Source of the DNA: Euwallacea fornicatus
Taxonomy: Eukaryota > Arthropoda > Insecta > Coleoptera > Curculionidae
Reading direction: 5' to 3'
DNA length: 64,000 nucleotides
Assembly (NCBI RefSeq): GCF_040115645.1
Contig: NC_089555.1
Location: forward strand, 1,736,001-1,800,000
The notes beneath the pieces are model-generated. The model saw only the letters and a program-made list of their open reading frames with translations, did no database searches and had not been told where the DNA came from. This document shows positions 46,610-58,100 of the stretch, piece after piece; position 1 is the first letter of the stretch, and every line of letters begins with the position of its first letter. Made by a program: the position numbers and the translations under genes.

Positions 46610-48529
46610 TTAAACGTCAGTGCCGCACCCTTCTTGGTACCCTTCATCCGGAGAGTTTCTACTACTGCTCAAAGCCCTTTTAAGGGCCGTGACTGGAGGC
46701 AGCACTGGAACTCCGCCCTTTTGCCACACTCTCAGAGTTTTCGTGGACGCCGGAAGGCTTACTTGCGTAGCTGAGGAAGCCATTTCGGACATGGGCAGTG
46801 GAAGACCATAGTCTGGTGGGTAGCCCAGAGCCTTGTTCCTGTAGCTCGATGATTCATCTAGCTGGTTGGCACAATTCCCTTCAATGATGGGAGTCTTGTC
46901 GTCATAACTGAAACCTGAATTACTGCCCACTCTTTGGATGTTGTAGGAGTCACTATCCCATAAACTAGAAGGGTATAAGGAATCCACATTTCTGCTGTAT
47001 TCGCCGCTAGCAGGGCGGTCCTGGTATTGCTCAGCGGCAGTTGGGGGCACCTCACTGGTCTCTTGCTGCCTCATGTCGTTTATTAAATCCGGGTTGTTGC
47101 CGGAGTTCGAAGAAGGTGAGATGAATCCGCTCGGAGGAGGGTCGTTGGCCCTTGGGGGCTTTTGAATGGGGTTGCATAGGTTCAGATCGCTGGGCTGTTT
47201 TCTTTCGGTGGATTGAATTGCGCTTATAGGGGAAATCGCCGCTTTCCCATTGGGCAATGCTGACCCATTGACGACAGTCACCACCTCCAGCTGGCGAGGG
47301 GTTTTTGTCTCCACATAAGGGCTGCGCCTGACTCGCATCAGCAACACTGAGATGATCACCAAAACTAGCAAAATTAGCACTGCCAATGCTGCACTTAGAC
47401 CTGCGATCTGCCCATTGCCTAGGGACGTGATCCCTAGGGGCCTGGAGATCACCCTCAAGGTGAAGTTGGTTTCTGAGCTTCCAGCACGATTTTCTGCAGC
47501 ACAGAAGAATTCTACAGCGTCAACCTCTTGCACGTTGCTAATCACCAAAATGCCCTTCTTCTCATGCTCCCCTAGGGACAATTCCAGTATAGTGATCTTC
47601 TGGTGGTTAGAAAAAAATGAGTTGTTAACTAATAGTTTCCCATTCCAATACCACTTGATATGGGGAGCTGGTTGTGCGCTTGCGCGGCATACAATAGTAG
47701 CATTCTCCCCAGCAGCAGTTTCAATATAGCGATTAGCTGGTAGTATGTCAGGCTTGCAAGCCAGATCATCGATATGGATCTCGGCAAATGACTTCTTCAT
47801 TAATCTCTCCGGCCCATTACATCTAGGAGCAATCGGATAAGGGATGTTATGGCCCTTCAACCATTTCTTCACCTCCCTTAAACGGCAGTCGCAAAACCAC
47901 GGATTGTTGTGCAACTCCACCCCATGCAACTTTGATAAGTTTTGCACAGTGTTGGGTCGCAGCTCCGTTAAGTAGTTGTCGTTGATCTTCAGAGATTCCA
48001 AGCCATCGATTCCCTTGAAAGCTCCAGGCACTACAGTTTTAATTTCGCAGTTTGAGATGTCCAGCTTGATGAGGCTTGGTATGTTGCTGAAAGCTCCAGA
48101 ATCGATCTTTTGAATTGGATTGTTGGAGATTATCAACTCCCGGAGAAAGGGCGTGTCTCGGAACGTGTGGGAGGGAATCGCAGTGAGGAGATTGCTGGAC
48201 AAGTCCAGCTCGATGAGGTTGGTAACTCCCTTGAAAGCTCGGTCGTCTATTTGGCCCAAGCGGCAGCTCCGCAGGAACAATCGCTGTAGATTTACAAGCC
48301 CGGACCGATAGAACGTTTCCCTTGGCAGAATCTGGATGTTGTTAACCGAAAGATCCAAAACTTGCGTTTCCGGATCGGCACTCTCGGGGATTTTTATCAG
48401 CCCCCGCTCCATACACTCCACAGTCCTTTTGCCGTTTTTCCACTTGCACGTGCATATGGAGGGACACGATTCCGACCTTGCCGAAACGGCGAACACTGCA
48501 ACGACCCCTAAAAGAGCAAGAAAACGCAT
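46610..48529 (-). CDS. kek: Kekkon-family LRR-Ig transmembrane receptor, 639 aa
   Basis: A single uninterrupted 639-codon frame. The signal peptide covers about residues 1-19. An LRR N-cap with Cys 22, 26, 28 and 39 (CPSICTCKW...VEC) precedes about seven leucine-rich repeats at 55-210 (VLDLSVNNIQILP, LIELDLSSNLLTAIP, LESLKINDNYLTEL). The LRR C-cap (NPWFCDCRLREVKKWL to LAC) runs to about 258. One Ig-like domain spans about 262-360, with its cysteine pair at 281 and 343 and the DAVEFFCAAEN turn. One transmembrane helix lies at about 375-398, followed by a basic stop-transfer RVRR. The tail of about 240 residues is Pro/Ser-rich and ends GTDV, a possible PDZ-binding motif. This order of domains defines the Kekkon family, which modulates EGF-receptor and BMP signalling in Drosophila. 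The particular paralogue cannot be assigned. Coding in one exon, as seen here, fits several kek genes. Confidence 0.95.
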   Translation of the reverse strand: MRFLALLGVVAVFAVSARSESCPSICTCKWKNGKRTVECMERGLIKIPESADPETQVLDLSVNNIQILPRETFYRSGLVNLQRLFLRSCRLGQIDDRAFKGVTNLIELDLSSNLLTAIPSHTFRDTPFLRELIISNNPIQKIDSGAFSNIPSLIKLDISNCEIKTVVPGAFKGIDGLESLKINDNYLTELRPNTVQNLSKLHGVELHNNPWFCDCRLREVKKWLKGHNIPYPIAPRCNGPERLMKKSFAEIHIDDLACKPDILPANRYIETAAGENATIVCRASAQPAPHIKWYWNGKLLVNNSFFSNHQKITILELSLGEHEKKGILVISNVQEVDAVEFFCAAENRAGSSETNFTLRVISRPLGITSLGNGQIAGLSAALAVLILLVLVIISVLLMRVRRSPYVETKTPRQLEVVTVVNGSALPNGKAAISPISAIQSTERKQPSDLNLCNPIQKPPRANDPPPSGFISPSSNSGNNPDLINDMRQQETSEVPPTAAEQYQDRPASGEYSRNVDSLYPSSLWDSDSYNIQRVGSNSGFSYDDKTPIIEGNCANQLDESSSYRNKALGYPPDYGLPLPMSEMASSATQVSLPASTKTLRVWQKGGVPVLPPVTALKRALSSSRNSPDEGYQEGCGTDV

Positions 48530-48760
48530 TGCTCTAGTTGAGGGCCTCAGGGCATTTACGTAGCGAAAGCTCCGCTTTGGCCGTTTGACGAGAGAGCGAG
48601 CGCTCGCGCATATACAGAACGAACAAACCGGCGTGTGCTATTACACTGAAAGCTCTCTAAGCTGATTTTGAGCGGCACGGCACTGCTATGCCCGCACCCT
48701 CTCTCTATCTATACACGAAAAGCGTTGCGCACTGGTTCATAAGTAACCACCGCATAAACG
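48530..48760 (-). promoter_or_regulatory. probable promoter / 5' UTR of the Kekkon-like gene
   Basis: Read on the minus strand towards the ATG, this GC-richer segment holds a GAGA-type run (TAGAGAGAGGG), a possible initiator TTTCAGTGT, CTGTATATGCGC, and a perfect 12-bp palindrome GCGAGCGCTCGC (48596-48607) followed by CTCTCTCG. GAGA elements and initiators are common in insect developmental promoters without TATA boxes. No splice acceptor is evident before the ATG. Start-site placement is inference. Confidence 0.35.
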
Positions 48761-48932
48761 TTCTGATTTTTACATTGGTGCTTTTATTGTTGCTGTATTT
48801 CGTGATTTTTTAAGTTCTTGCATGTTTTGAACAAACATTCCACCGCAAAAAATTCTTTCATCAAAACTGGAACAACGTGTACGGTCGCCAAATAAATGTC
48901 TCTAATCAGATTGCCTGAAGGGCACTCCTCGA

Positions 48933-48968
48933 GCACCGATCGTACCCCCTTCCGTGTACGAACGGTGC
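48933..48968. repeat. 13-bp inverted repeat (hairpin)
   Basis: GCACCGATCGTAC and GTACGAACGGTGC pair over 13 positions with one mismatch, separated by 10 nt (CCCCCTTCCGT region). It lies 400 bp upstream of the Kekkon-like start codon. No function can be assigned. Confidence 0.5.
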
Positions 48969-49009
48969 GAGTTTTGCAGCCGAAAGATTATCGCCAGCGT
49001 TTGATGATC

Positions 49010-49255
49010 CTATTCCGTGGCCTCCTCGGCCACCGGATCTGACACCTCCGAATTTTTATCTGTGCCATTTACGATGCCCACAGGGTCGAATAGTGAAGTT
49101 TGGTTTTTCACGTCCGAATATGGTGAGCGTTTTCCCGCCAAGCAATTTCGACCGTGAATTTTGGCACCCTCGATGACGAGTTGGCCCATCGGATGGCAGT
49201 TCATACCCGAAAAACTGATAATCAAGACAAAAACCGTAAACGTCCCATTTCCCAT
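49010..49255 (-). CDS. possible small secreted peptide ORF, 81 aa
   Basis: Not recognised. An ATG frame with a hydrophobic N-terminus (TFTVFVLIISFSG) that could be a signal peptide. It is followed by a polar stretch with one Gly-Lys-Arg (CLAGKR), the kind of site used for dibasic cleavage and amidation in neuropeptide precursors, and an acidic tail. It has only two cysteines and no repeat of any peptide. It lies about 480 bp upstream of the Kekkon-like gene on the same strand, so it could equally be an upstream ORF in its leader or simple chance in a GC-richer, CpG-containing region. Confidence 0.2.
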   Translation of the reverse strand: MGNGTFTVFVLIISFSGMNCHPMGQLVIEGAKIHGRNCLAGKRSPYSDVKNQTSLFDPVGIVNGTDKNSEVSDPVAEEATE

Positions 49256-52200
49256 CGACCCTTAACCTAAATCTGAGCCCATTTCCGATTGAATCGGATA
49301 ACCGCAAATAATGCGATATTCATAAAAACCACCGTCGATGTCATTTCACATCAAGATAACCGATAATTAATTTAGGTGACCAATGGTCACGCGAGCTCGA
49401 GCCCCGTATTGTATTTTGAGGATTGCTCTTGCTATTATTATAGTCAGTTTTGACAAACACTTCGAGTTATTATTTATTTTATCTCAAATGCGTCGTCTAA
49501 TTAATTTGAAGGACCGTAGGTAATGCCTGCTTCTGACAGCGGCAGAACTATGGTAATTGAGAGGCAGTCCGAAACAATAAAGCACGTGGAGAGAGTTTCA
49601 ATATGCAATCAATCATGGAAAAATTTATCAAAACGCCGAATCGAAATGGAAAATCCATTATATGTATACGAATACGAAATAAATTGATACCTTTTGTTAG
49701 CACACGAAAAAAAATGGCCCGCCATGCGAAGGGCCTAATCACAAAATTACCCTTTCCCCCTCGAAGCAAATTTGGTTAATCAAAGTTTATGGAAGATTAA
49801 GCTGTTTAGAATTATTATTCATTTTCGTCACGCTTCTGGTTTCACTAAAAGTAATTTAAGTTTGTTGTTCGTTCTCAAACTCCGGCACGATTTACGTTAG
49901 AGGAAAGTGTAGTAGCGTTGCTTAGACGAATTTCTCAAGTTGCTATTCGGAGTCCCCAAAACATCGGGTTTTCTTCATGTTCGTGCGGAATTTCAATGGG
50001 ACCGAAATTAATGTGCTTCACTTCACTAAAATAACCCAAGGTTTCGTGGTTATGATCGAGTACACATGCCAGCATTTTTCCTTTACAATAACATCCACCG
50101 AATGGCTTATAAACAGAAACCACCCATGGAACTCTAATCCCGAAAATACGTGCCAAGCTGTGTGTATTTAAAGCACAATAGCTACCCAGAAGAATGGGTT
50201 TTAACCTACCCTCTTTACAATGCCCTCAAGGTTACTACGGACAAACCTGCCATTCTTGACGAGGTGTTTTACCCGGAATTTGCCTTATTCAGAACATGAA
50301 TCGGGGGTGTAGTCGGAGAACAAGGCGAATATTGCGGAGTCGCAGGTAAAAGGAATTACGTACTAATGACTCGGTTCGGTTAGTCGAATGTGTTTTTCTT
50401 TGGTATCGGCAGGATGGAGGGATGAAGCAGCCCTAATTCAAGTTTTTTGGGCATCCGGACAGTCGATTTTGGCCATTTTCAAAGCCACTTTGTCGTCAAA
50501 TTATCAATGAAATTGTTACAAAATCAATTTGGATTTTTACGGTCTTTTAGTCATCGGCGCCCAACTGAGAACCGGGGAGAGACAGAGGAAATCGCGTTTC
50601 GCGCACTAACCGAGCTAGTTCGTTTAATAACCTCAGGTTGCCATTCAAATTGCGAGAAGAACGAAAATCTCGTTCGTAATTCATGTAGATTTCCTCAGAC
50701 TGACAGAACTCAAGTTACATCCTGGTCCTGCAGTATCACATCCACGGTAATTTAATACCTGATTATCCGCTTACAGAACGGATGTTATTAAGATATGCTA
50801 AAACATATTATTTATTAATTCGCTTGTAGTCTTTAATTAATGATTCATTAGTGAGAATCTGTGGGAAACTCTGCAGAGGCATCCAATTTAGGGCTAATGC
50901 ATTTGAGGGTCAACGACCTGCGAAGAGTCCGCATTAAGCTCTAATCAGAGAGTCAAAAAAATGGAATATCTAAAAACTTTCACTTTCTCATCTACGATCA
51001 CTCTCTCCACTTTGAAGTCTTCAACGCTTCGACTATGAGTAACAGGTCTATCGTGTATGCCACCAATTCGACATCTTCTTCCATGTTATCTCCAAGGATC
51101 TCCACATCATTTCGCATTGTAAGGGTCCTCAACGTTGCGGCACCCCCTTGCCACGTCCCCCAGTTTGTATAAATTGAGTTCCATAGAGATAACGACTCAA
51201 GATGTAAAATTTCTCGAAAAATTTTGACAATATCAAAACCATGCAAATCAACTCCCAAGGTTTTTTCTGATTTTTTTTTAACCTTTGATTCGGGCTAACC
51301 GGGCTCGGACTCAGACTCGCCATTCACAATTGACCCATAAGCAGATCTCTAATTTCGCTCTTTCATTAGGGACGGATTACGGTATCTAAGCTCTTTATGT
51401 GTTACGTGTATTTGGTTCTTTACGATATTGCCAGCGATTTTGCGCCTCTATTAGAAATTCCCTGTGTGCGCAATGTGGCCCTCATAATAGACACATTCGA
51501 TTTTATTTATTTTGAAATGTATTTTTAAAGATTCCGGGAAATGTGTGTAGCTCTAGGCCGATAAATTCAAATTTAGCAGTAATTACCGTATACGATATCG
51601 AATAAATTGCGTTGAAAATACCCCTGGAGGGTGCTGCGTTTGGGAAATTTGCACAAAAAGATGGAATAAATATCAGAATAGGTAATAATACACCGCCCAG
51701 AATATATGCTTGCTCACCTCAAATGCTATAAAGAGCATTTGCGGGTTTGCAGGGATTTTTTCCAAAATATTCGTCGATTCTGACTCGACCCTTAGGCGAA
51801 CAACCTCTCGCATTCGACACCCTCGGATCTAGTTCAAAAGCGCATGCATTGAATCTTTGACCAAGAATGCATGTTTGGAGTTGTTTACGAATCTCCAAGA
51901 TTGGTCTATAGTTATTGAGTTTCCCAGTTTCTCTGAGATTATCTAGTCTCATTTCATAAAGAAAGGTAAGGCGGATTTTACCCAGGGTAAATAAATGCTC
52001 ATCACACATCAAAAGCCAGAAATCGCGTTTAATATCGAATAAATCGCCCCCAGAGGGTTATTTCGTGATTCCGCGTGGCAAAAACATGAAAAATTTCGAC
52101 GTAACCCCGCATATTTTAGAACGGTCCGTTAAGCTTGTTGTTTTATTGCAAATGACATTTTCAGCAACAGGGGCCACAATTCCAAATGTGAGCGGAATTT

Positions 52201-52337
52201 TTTCAAAGAGTAACGATTTCTGCTCCCGCGATTTTCTTCGGTATTTTTGCCATCTGTTGGAAAATGTGAGCAGAGAAGAATAGCACGAATTTGGAGGAGG
52301 AAAAGTTTTAACCCGCACCCCCTAAAGTTCAGCTATA
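49256..52337. other. gene-free stretch
   Basis: No gene supported; frames up to 102 codons (50447-50755 plus) are unrecognised. This is a candidate location for distal regulation of the receptor gene but no specific element was identified. Confidence 0.45.
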
Positions 52338-52807
52338 CAGGGTGTCTTAGAAAACGAGACAAATTAAGCGCTTACCATAGACTCTTTGGACGCAATAAAA
52401 TCTATATCTAAACTCAATCTTAAAGCCTCAAAACGTACAGGATGTAAAAGTTGCATATCAATTACTTTTTTTCCTTAGAGCTCCTACAGTTTTTGTTATA
52501 TTTAGTTTTAGAAATTGGAACTCATTGAAATATATATATTTTTTCTCTTGACGCCTACAGTTTATGAGATATTGGTTTTTGGAAATTTCGGCGTGGCGAA
52601 ATGGGGCCTGATCCCAAAATGTCGTTGAGTCGTACCTTCTTCGGGTGTCACCTTAATGTCTCAAAAAGTGTAGGAGCTATGAGGGCTAAATTAAAATTTA
52701 ACAATTTATTACATACCTGGAAGGATTGAGAAACGCCCCCAAATCCCCTGCAACCCAAAGCCGTTCGAGACTCTGTGGTAATCGGCTCCCTTTTCCGGGA
52801 CAGCCTG
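52338..52807. mobile_element. 470-bp TA-flanked MITE
   Basis: Left terminus CAGGGTGTCTTAGAAAACG, right terminus the inverse of CAGGCTGTCCCGGAAAAGG, each bordered by TA (52336-52337, 52808-52809). After a gap the arms share TTACCA(T/C)AGA. No transposase is present. Inside are two degenerate subrepeats around CTCCTACAGTTT and CGCCTACAGTTT; a similar block (GCGTCTACAGTTT) occurs near 60037-60051. Confidence 0.62.
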
Positions 52808-55800
52808 TATAAAACCCGAGCGTTTCCCTAATTAATATTCCTTAACTCCTGCTTTCCAACACAATTGCCTCCAATCATCAAATTCCTGTTTAACCAAAAA
52901 AACGAGCTGCTTTAGGAAACTCATCCCGCCACCGTAACTCGAACACGAAAGTCATAAAAAGGAAAACTGAGAATGATTTTGCACTTATCTTCCTCACTTC
53001 GCCTAATTTATGACAATCATTAGGTAATTTAAGGAGAATAAAAGTAAATCAAGTCTTAATTAAAGAGAGGGTTAGGGCTGCTTAGCATATTTTCGAGGGG
53101 CTGTTGCAGGAAAATGTTTTAGATGAGCGAGTTTCCAGCGAATTTGAATTACTAAACAAAAATCTTCTCCGAGGTATTCGACATCTGGTTCAATATTTGT
53201 CTTAATATCATGTACATCCATATTCCGCTAATGGAAGTTGCTAAAATGGGTTGTGGATTATTTGATTTAAAGCCAGCATGCACGAATTCCATTTCCTTTA
53301 TTTTATTTACCCACACTTGCCTTTAGGCAACAAATAAACTATCGACTCGACTACCTTCCTGACATCAACGATTTCAAATGAGTTTCTGTATATTTTGTAT
53401 ATAATCAAATCCAATTTGCTTAACGCCTGAGCAAATATTAATTTTCCTAAAACAACATGTGTAAACCAATAATTTTATCAAGTTTTGTTTGCCTTTGCTA
53501 AGCTGCAGATAATATCGATACTGTTTCTCACGTTAATTTATTTATTTGTTCTTCTAGCTGTCCTTTCTGTTATGCTTCAAAGGGATGACGAGCGATCATC
53601 CCAATAATATCCATTGCAATGTAGCAGGGCTCAAGAGGGAATATGGATATTAACGGTTTTCAAGGTATGATGGCATCCATTTCGGCAGACCGGAAATTCA
53701 TAATGGATAAATTCTTGGAATTCGCATCCAGCTTGGAATGCGATGGGGGGGTCATTTAGGGCCACGACGCTCATTTTATGTCTTGCAATTTATTCAGAGG
53801 GAGTGGGGCAGAGCCGAAATCGCAAAATGCCCTCTACACAATCATTAATTCAAATTTAATCCGATTCGATGATTATTCTCAAAACGATGTCGTTAAGGCG
53901 CAAAACCCATTCCAAGAGGGTCATAAATTATATTTAAAATATTTTCCAACACGAGCCATTCATTACGCCCTTATCCTCTATCGAAAACCTCATTAATACG
54001 TTCAAAAGGTGATTAATTTTTCGTTAATTTCCGTTTTCCTTTTATCTAAGCTCCCCAAAAAGACCCCAGAAAAAAACGGGAAAGTAATTCCCTTCTTCCA
54101 TTCCCTCTTATTTGAGAGCCGCAATCTCATCGGATGTTTTATACAGGAAGTTTGATTAATTTGTCCATTTTCACCCGCTGCAGAGTATAGGGGCTTTGTT
54201 CTTATCTGCAAGCCATTTAAGTATTTATCAGAATTCTACTAGTTCTGGCGACTTGTAAGCGAAGTTCGTAAGTTGCGGACGTTCAATCTTATCATGGAAA
54301 AACTGCTGGAAATTTAATTTTCTTATTCCAGCTCCGCGGACAAGACAGGTTGTCGATTTTAAATTAAATGGAATCTTGCACAAGTTTGATTAAATATTTC
54401 TTTCGAGATCGTCTACTGGAAAATTGATTCGATAAACGAGAGGAAGATACAAATATATCAGCCAAAAGTAATTTTGGTTCTTTGCGACTGCGGTGCACCG
54501 ACAATTTAAGCGATATGTCTGTGACTATTAGAATTTCGTTAATGAAAGGGCTTTTCTCTTGAAAAGCAGCTTTATTTTATCTCAACTTGAGCATAGCCAT
54601 AGGGTCGATTCCTTATAAACCAGCTTAAGGCGTTCGACAGGATTCGGAAAAAAGGTATTTTACAGAAGATGAAATATGGAAGATTGAGAGCTAAGCACTT
54701 CAAAATAGAGATTAGAGATATCGTCATCAGGACGAAACACAACACTGAGATCCCTGGGCTGAGGCTTTATTAAACGTGAGGAATTGTTTGTCAAAATCGA
54801 TGGAGCAAATAATGCCTTACGGCCTCTAGTCGTGACAGTTTGGTTCGTTCAGGGATAATGCACGAAATGGGGTCTCTTCGTCCAAGTTGCGACTAGCCCA
54901 GGACAGTTACCGGTCCTCCTCTTCCTGCTTCCGCCTATCAGAATGTGAAAAATTTGTGATTTCCACTGGAACTGAATTCATCAGTGAAGCGCTCAATCCG
55001 CCTCTTGGCGCAACATTTCGCAACGATCCGATCATACCTTATAACGTAAAATGACGTACCCTCCAGACCAACCACGGAAAAGACAATGTTCCTCGTAGAC
55101 CGGAAATATCTCGTTTGTGGTGCCCACCAGCTGACTAAAGCAGTTAACGTCGAATTTCACAATGGCAACGCCGCGACGTTCATTTGTCAAATTTTCCCTG
55201 CCTTTTAGCGAAGGCGTGACACCAAAGAAATATATCAAACAACAAAACCATGTTGCCGAACGTTTCTTCTTTCAGCAACTGGTTTCTCTATAATTGAGTG
55301 ACGAACGTTTTTCAACTTCGTGTTTTTCTTTCGTTCCTGGTGCGAAAGCGATTTTTTCTTACTTACTATCACCACAATACAATCCAACGATTCCGGGCAA
55401 AAGAAAGTAATTTTATTAATGAGGGTCCCATGTAAATGCATCCCCCGACGACGGTCTCTCCACCACGAAACTTTAAGATGGAGTCAAACACTCGTGGAGG
55501 ATGATTAATGTTCCGGAGTTAGACTTACAAATTTACATTTCCCTACTTCGTGTTTCCGCCTGAATGTGCCTCGTCTCTTTAGAAACCTATTCAGTTATAA
55601 ATAAGATAAGAAAGTGAGGGATAATGCACTGTGTTGTAAAATCAGGAAAGTAAATATCAGCTCCCTCTCGGTTCCTGTATGGGGAGAGTAGACGTCGGAC
55701 GAGTTTGTTAAACTTTTTGCCAGCCGTCATCGTTCTGGAATGGATTCACGGCCTAATGGGATGAATATGTACGTAAAAAGGGAAATTCGGGAATATACAC

Positions 55801-57039
55801 ATGCACTTTTATCGCTGATTTTATTTCTGAGTTTGTGTGAACAAATGACGTGAAAGTAATGTGGGGTCGAGGTTAGCACGGGTAATTTTTCAATTAACCG
55901 TTAAAGCAAGAGAGCAGGAACCTAGCAAACGACACGAAAATTATGTTACCTTAATATTTCGAGTTCTGGCAAAATATGTGTTTTATGTCCCCTACGTTTG
56001 CCGAAATCGAATAAGGACACGCAAAAGAAACGCGAATGCTATGGCAAATTGAAAACGAGGAGATAACGAAGTAGGTTATTTCATGTCCCCTGAATTTTGT
56101 TATTAGAGATTCATGGCTCTTGTCAGTATTCCATGTTTTCGACGCCTCTAAATTTGGATAGAATTCTAATTAGAATTTTCAAAAGTAGTCGAACTTTATG
56201 AGGATCTTCAAAGGGATTAAAATACCGGATCGTATGACATAAAGCCTTCAAGAAACTTGAGGAATTTCACAACTACGATATTAAAATCCTTCATTAAGAG
56301 CCATTGGAAATCCACTCTAACTCTTCAGATCCGACAAGAGTTTCTTATTGACTTAAATTTTCTAAGCTGCATCGCCATATCAGGTTGCTGGCCAGGCATA
56401 TAGGATAAGATTATCTTTTGTTCAAAACCAGCATTTTGGGGGGGCGAGAACTCTGTTCCTTGGATAATCTAATTTTGCAAAAATTAAAAAGTTAAAAATG
56501 TTCAAATAAAAATCTAAAATACATTTAAAAAAATAACTACAAAAATTAAAAAAATTAAAACAAACTAAAAATTAATTTCAATTAAACAAGTTAAAAACTA
56601 AAAAGTCAAGTGGGACACATATTTTTCGATGTAATTTAATTTTAAGATCTCGTAAACTACAGTGCAACGTCCTTAATCAGAATGGCGAAATCGTGAGTTA
56701 AAGTCCCAACGTTACTTCGCTAATCGAACGTTAATGAGGAAACACTTTTTGGTTGTATCCACTTGAGTTACGCCACCACCGTTGGTGATGGTCCCATCGG
56801 GAAATCCTTCCTCCCCTTTGTTTCAGCATAAAGATCACTGCGTTTAGCGTCCCTATTGTGTTTGTGCTGGTAGTAAGAGATCCAGTTTGAGCTTGCTTCC
56901 AAAAAAAAAAAAAAATTAAAAAGCACGTGATGCTCGAGTTAAAAGAAAAAATTTAAGTGTTAAAAGATATAGATGAAACTTTTTTACCAGCACGTCAGAC
57001 AGAAAGCCATTCTTAGTTACACATTTATTTAGGTATATG
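52808..57039. other. gene-free stretch
   Basis: No supported gene. An A-rich, low-complexity tract at about 56480-56620 consists of short words of the type AAAATTAAA. Minus frames at 55032-55441 and the 69-codon frame at 54002-54211 are unrecognised. Confidence 0.45.
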
Positions 57040-58100
57040 TAAGTGGTGATCAAAAGTATGGAAACTGATTACTTCTTAAGCTATGTGACAACAACGCTGT
57101 TATTTTAAGTCTTTCTGTATTAAACTTTCATATGTTATACAGGATAGCGCATTTCGCCTCCCGTCTTCTACAGCTGGTTATCGCTGAATTAGGATTTTAA
57201 TGTTGTGTACAGTTTACTTGTGTCTTAAAACGAACTTCAGGAAAATACTTCTAATTATACAGGACGGCCCATAAAAGCATGACCATACCGGACAATTTTT
57301 TTAAAGAAATACCTCACATTTTTTTCGCGTTTAAGTAATTTCGATAATTGTTTACGTATTCTTAAAATTTTGTTAATTGGATAATATCGGGAAAAAAAAT
57401 TAAAAATTAAAAAATTTCATTTACCCTTCTGATTCGAAAAATTAAGAAACAATAGAGATAATGTATATTTAAAGAAATTATAAAAGGTGTGTATTAAGCA
57501 TCGTTTAGCAGTTTTAGTAAAAGTAAAGTATATAATTATAAATATCACTTACCTATTGTAAAACACGGAGGTGACAACGTGGTGATATGGAACTGCATTT
57601 CGGTATCTGGTATTGGGCGCTTAATTCACATTAAAAGTATTATAAATCGTTTGGTTTATCGAGACGTGTTGAAAAATAATAATATTGCATTATGCTCAAG
57701 AAGAAATGCCGTTACGATGGGTTTTCAGCAAAATAATGACTCTAAGCACAAATCGCGTTTAGTTAAAAATTGGTTAAACGAAAATAATGTCCTTCTGATG
57801 GATTGGCCGTCCCACTCACCAGATCTAAATCTCATAGAGAACCTCTGGGAGCATTTAGACCGGCAAATTCATCAAAACAAGATTACCAGCGTTAATGAAC
57901 CATTCAATTTCTTAAATGCAGAATGGATAAAGATTCCTACGCAACATTTGTTGTTCTCTGGTGGATTCTATGTCACGACGACGCGCAGCAGTCATTAATG
58001 CAAAAGGTTATCCAACAAAGTACCGAATGTTTAACAAATATTATTAAAAAAATAGTTTAACTATTTTAATTTCCATAGTGTTGGTCATCGCTGCAAGTAC
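57040..58100 (+). mobile_element. Tc1-like transposon relic
   Basis: Left end AGTGGTGATCAAAAGTATGG (about 57043) and right end the inverse of CAGCGATGACCAACACTATGG (about 58072-58092, written here with its differences) are the characteristic Tc1-like termini, bordered by TA. The C-terminal half of the transposase survives (next entry). The N-terminal half is missing or unrecognisable. In its place, at about 57262, lies a foreign-looking terminus TACAGGACGGCCC, perhaps from a second insertion. Confidence 0.8.
57550..58040 (+). pseudogene. Tc1 transposase, C-terminal half
   Basis: From about 57550 the translation reads IVKHGGDNVVIWNCIS, then GFQQNNDSKHKSR, LVKNWLNENNV, and DWPSHSPDLNLIENLWEHLD, all conserved Tc1 blocks. 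The second catalytic aspartate (normally QQDND) is asparagine here, so the enzyme would be inactive. The final glutamate in IENLW is kept. A frameshift near 57955 moves the last block (VDSMSRRRAAVINAKGYPTKY) to another frame; the open frame itself ends at 57998. A substantial stretch of 140 codons without stops suggests a fairly recent loss. Confidence 0.88.

Noticed and set aside
46620..48563. Several plus-strand frames of 60-125 codons
   Set aside because: They are antisense shadows of the Kekkon-like reading frame.
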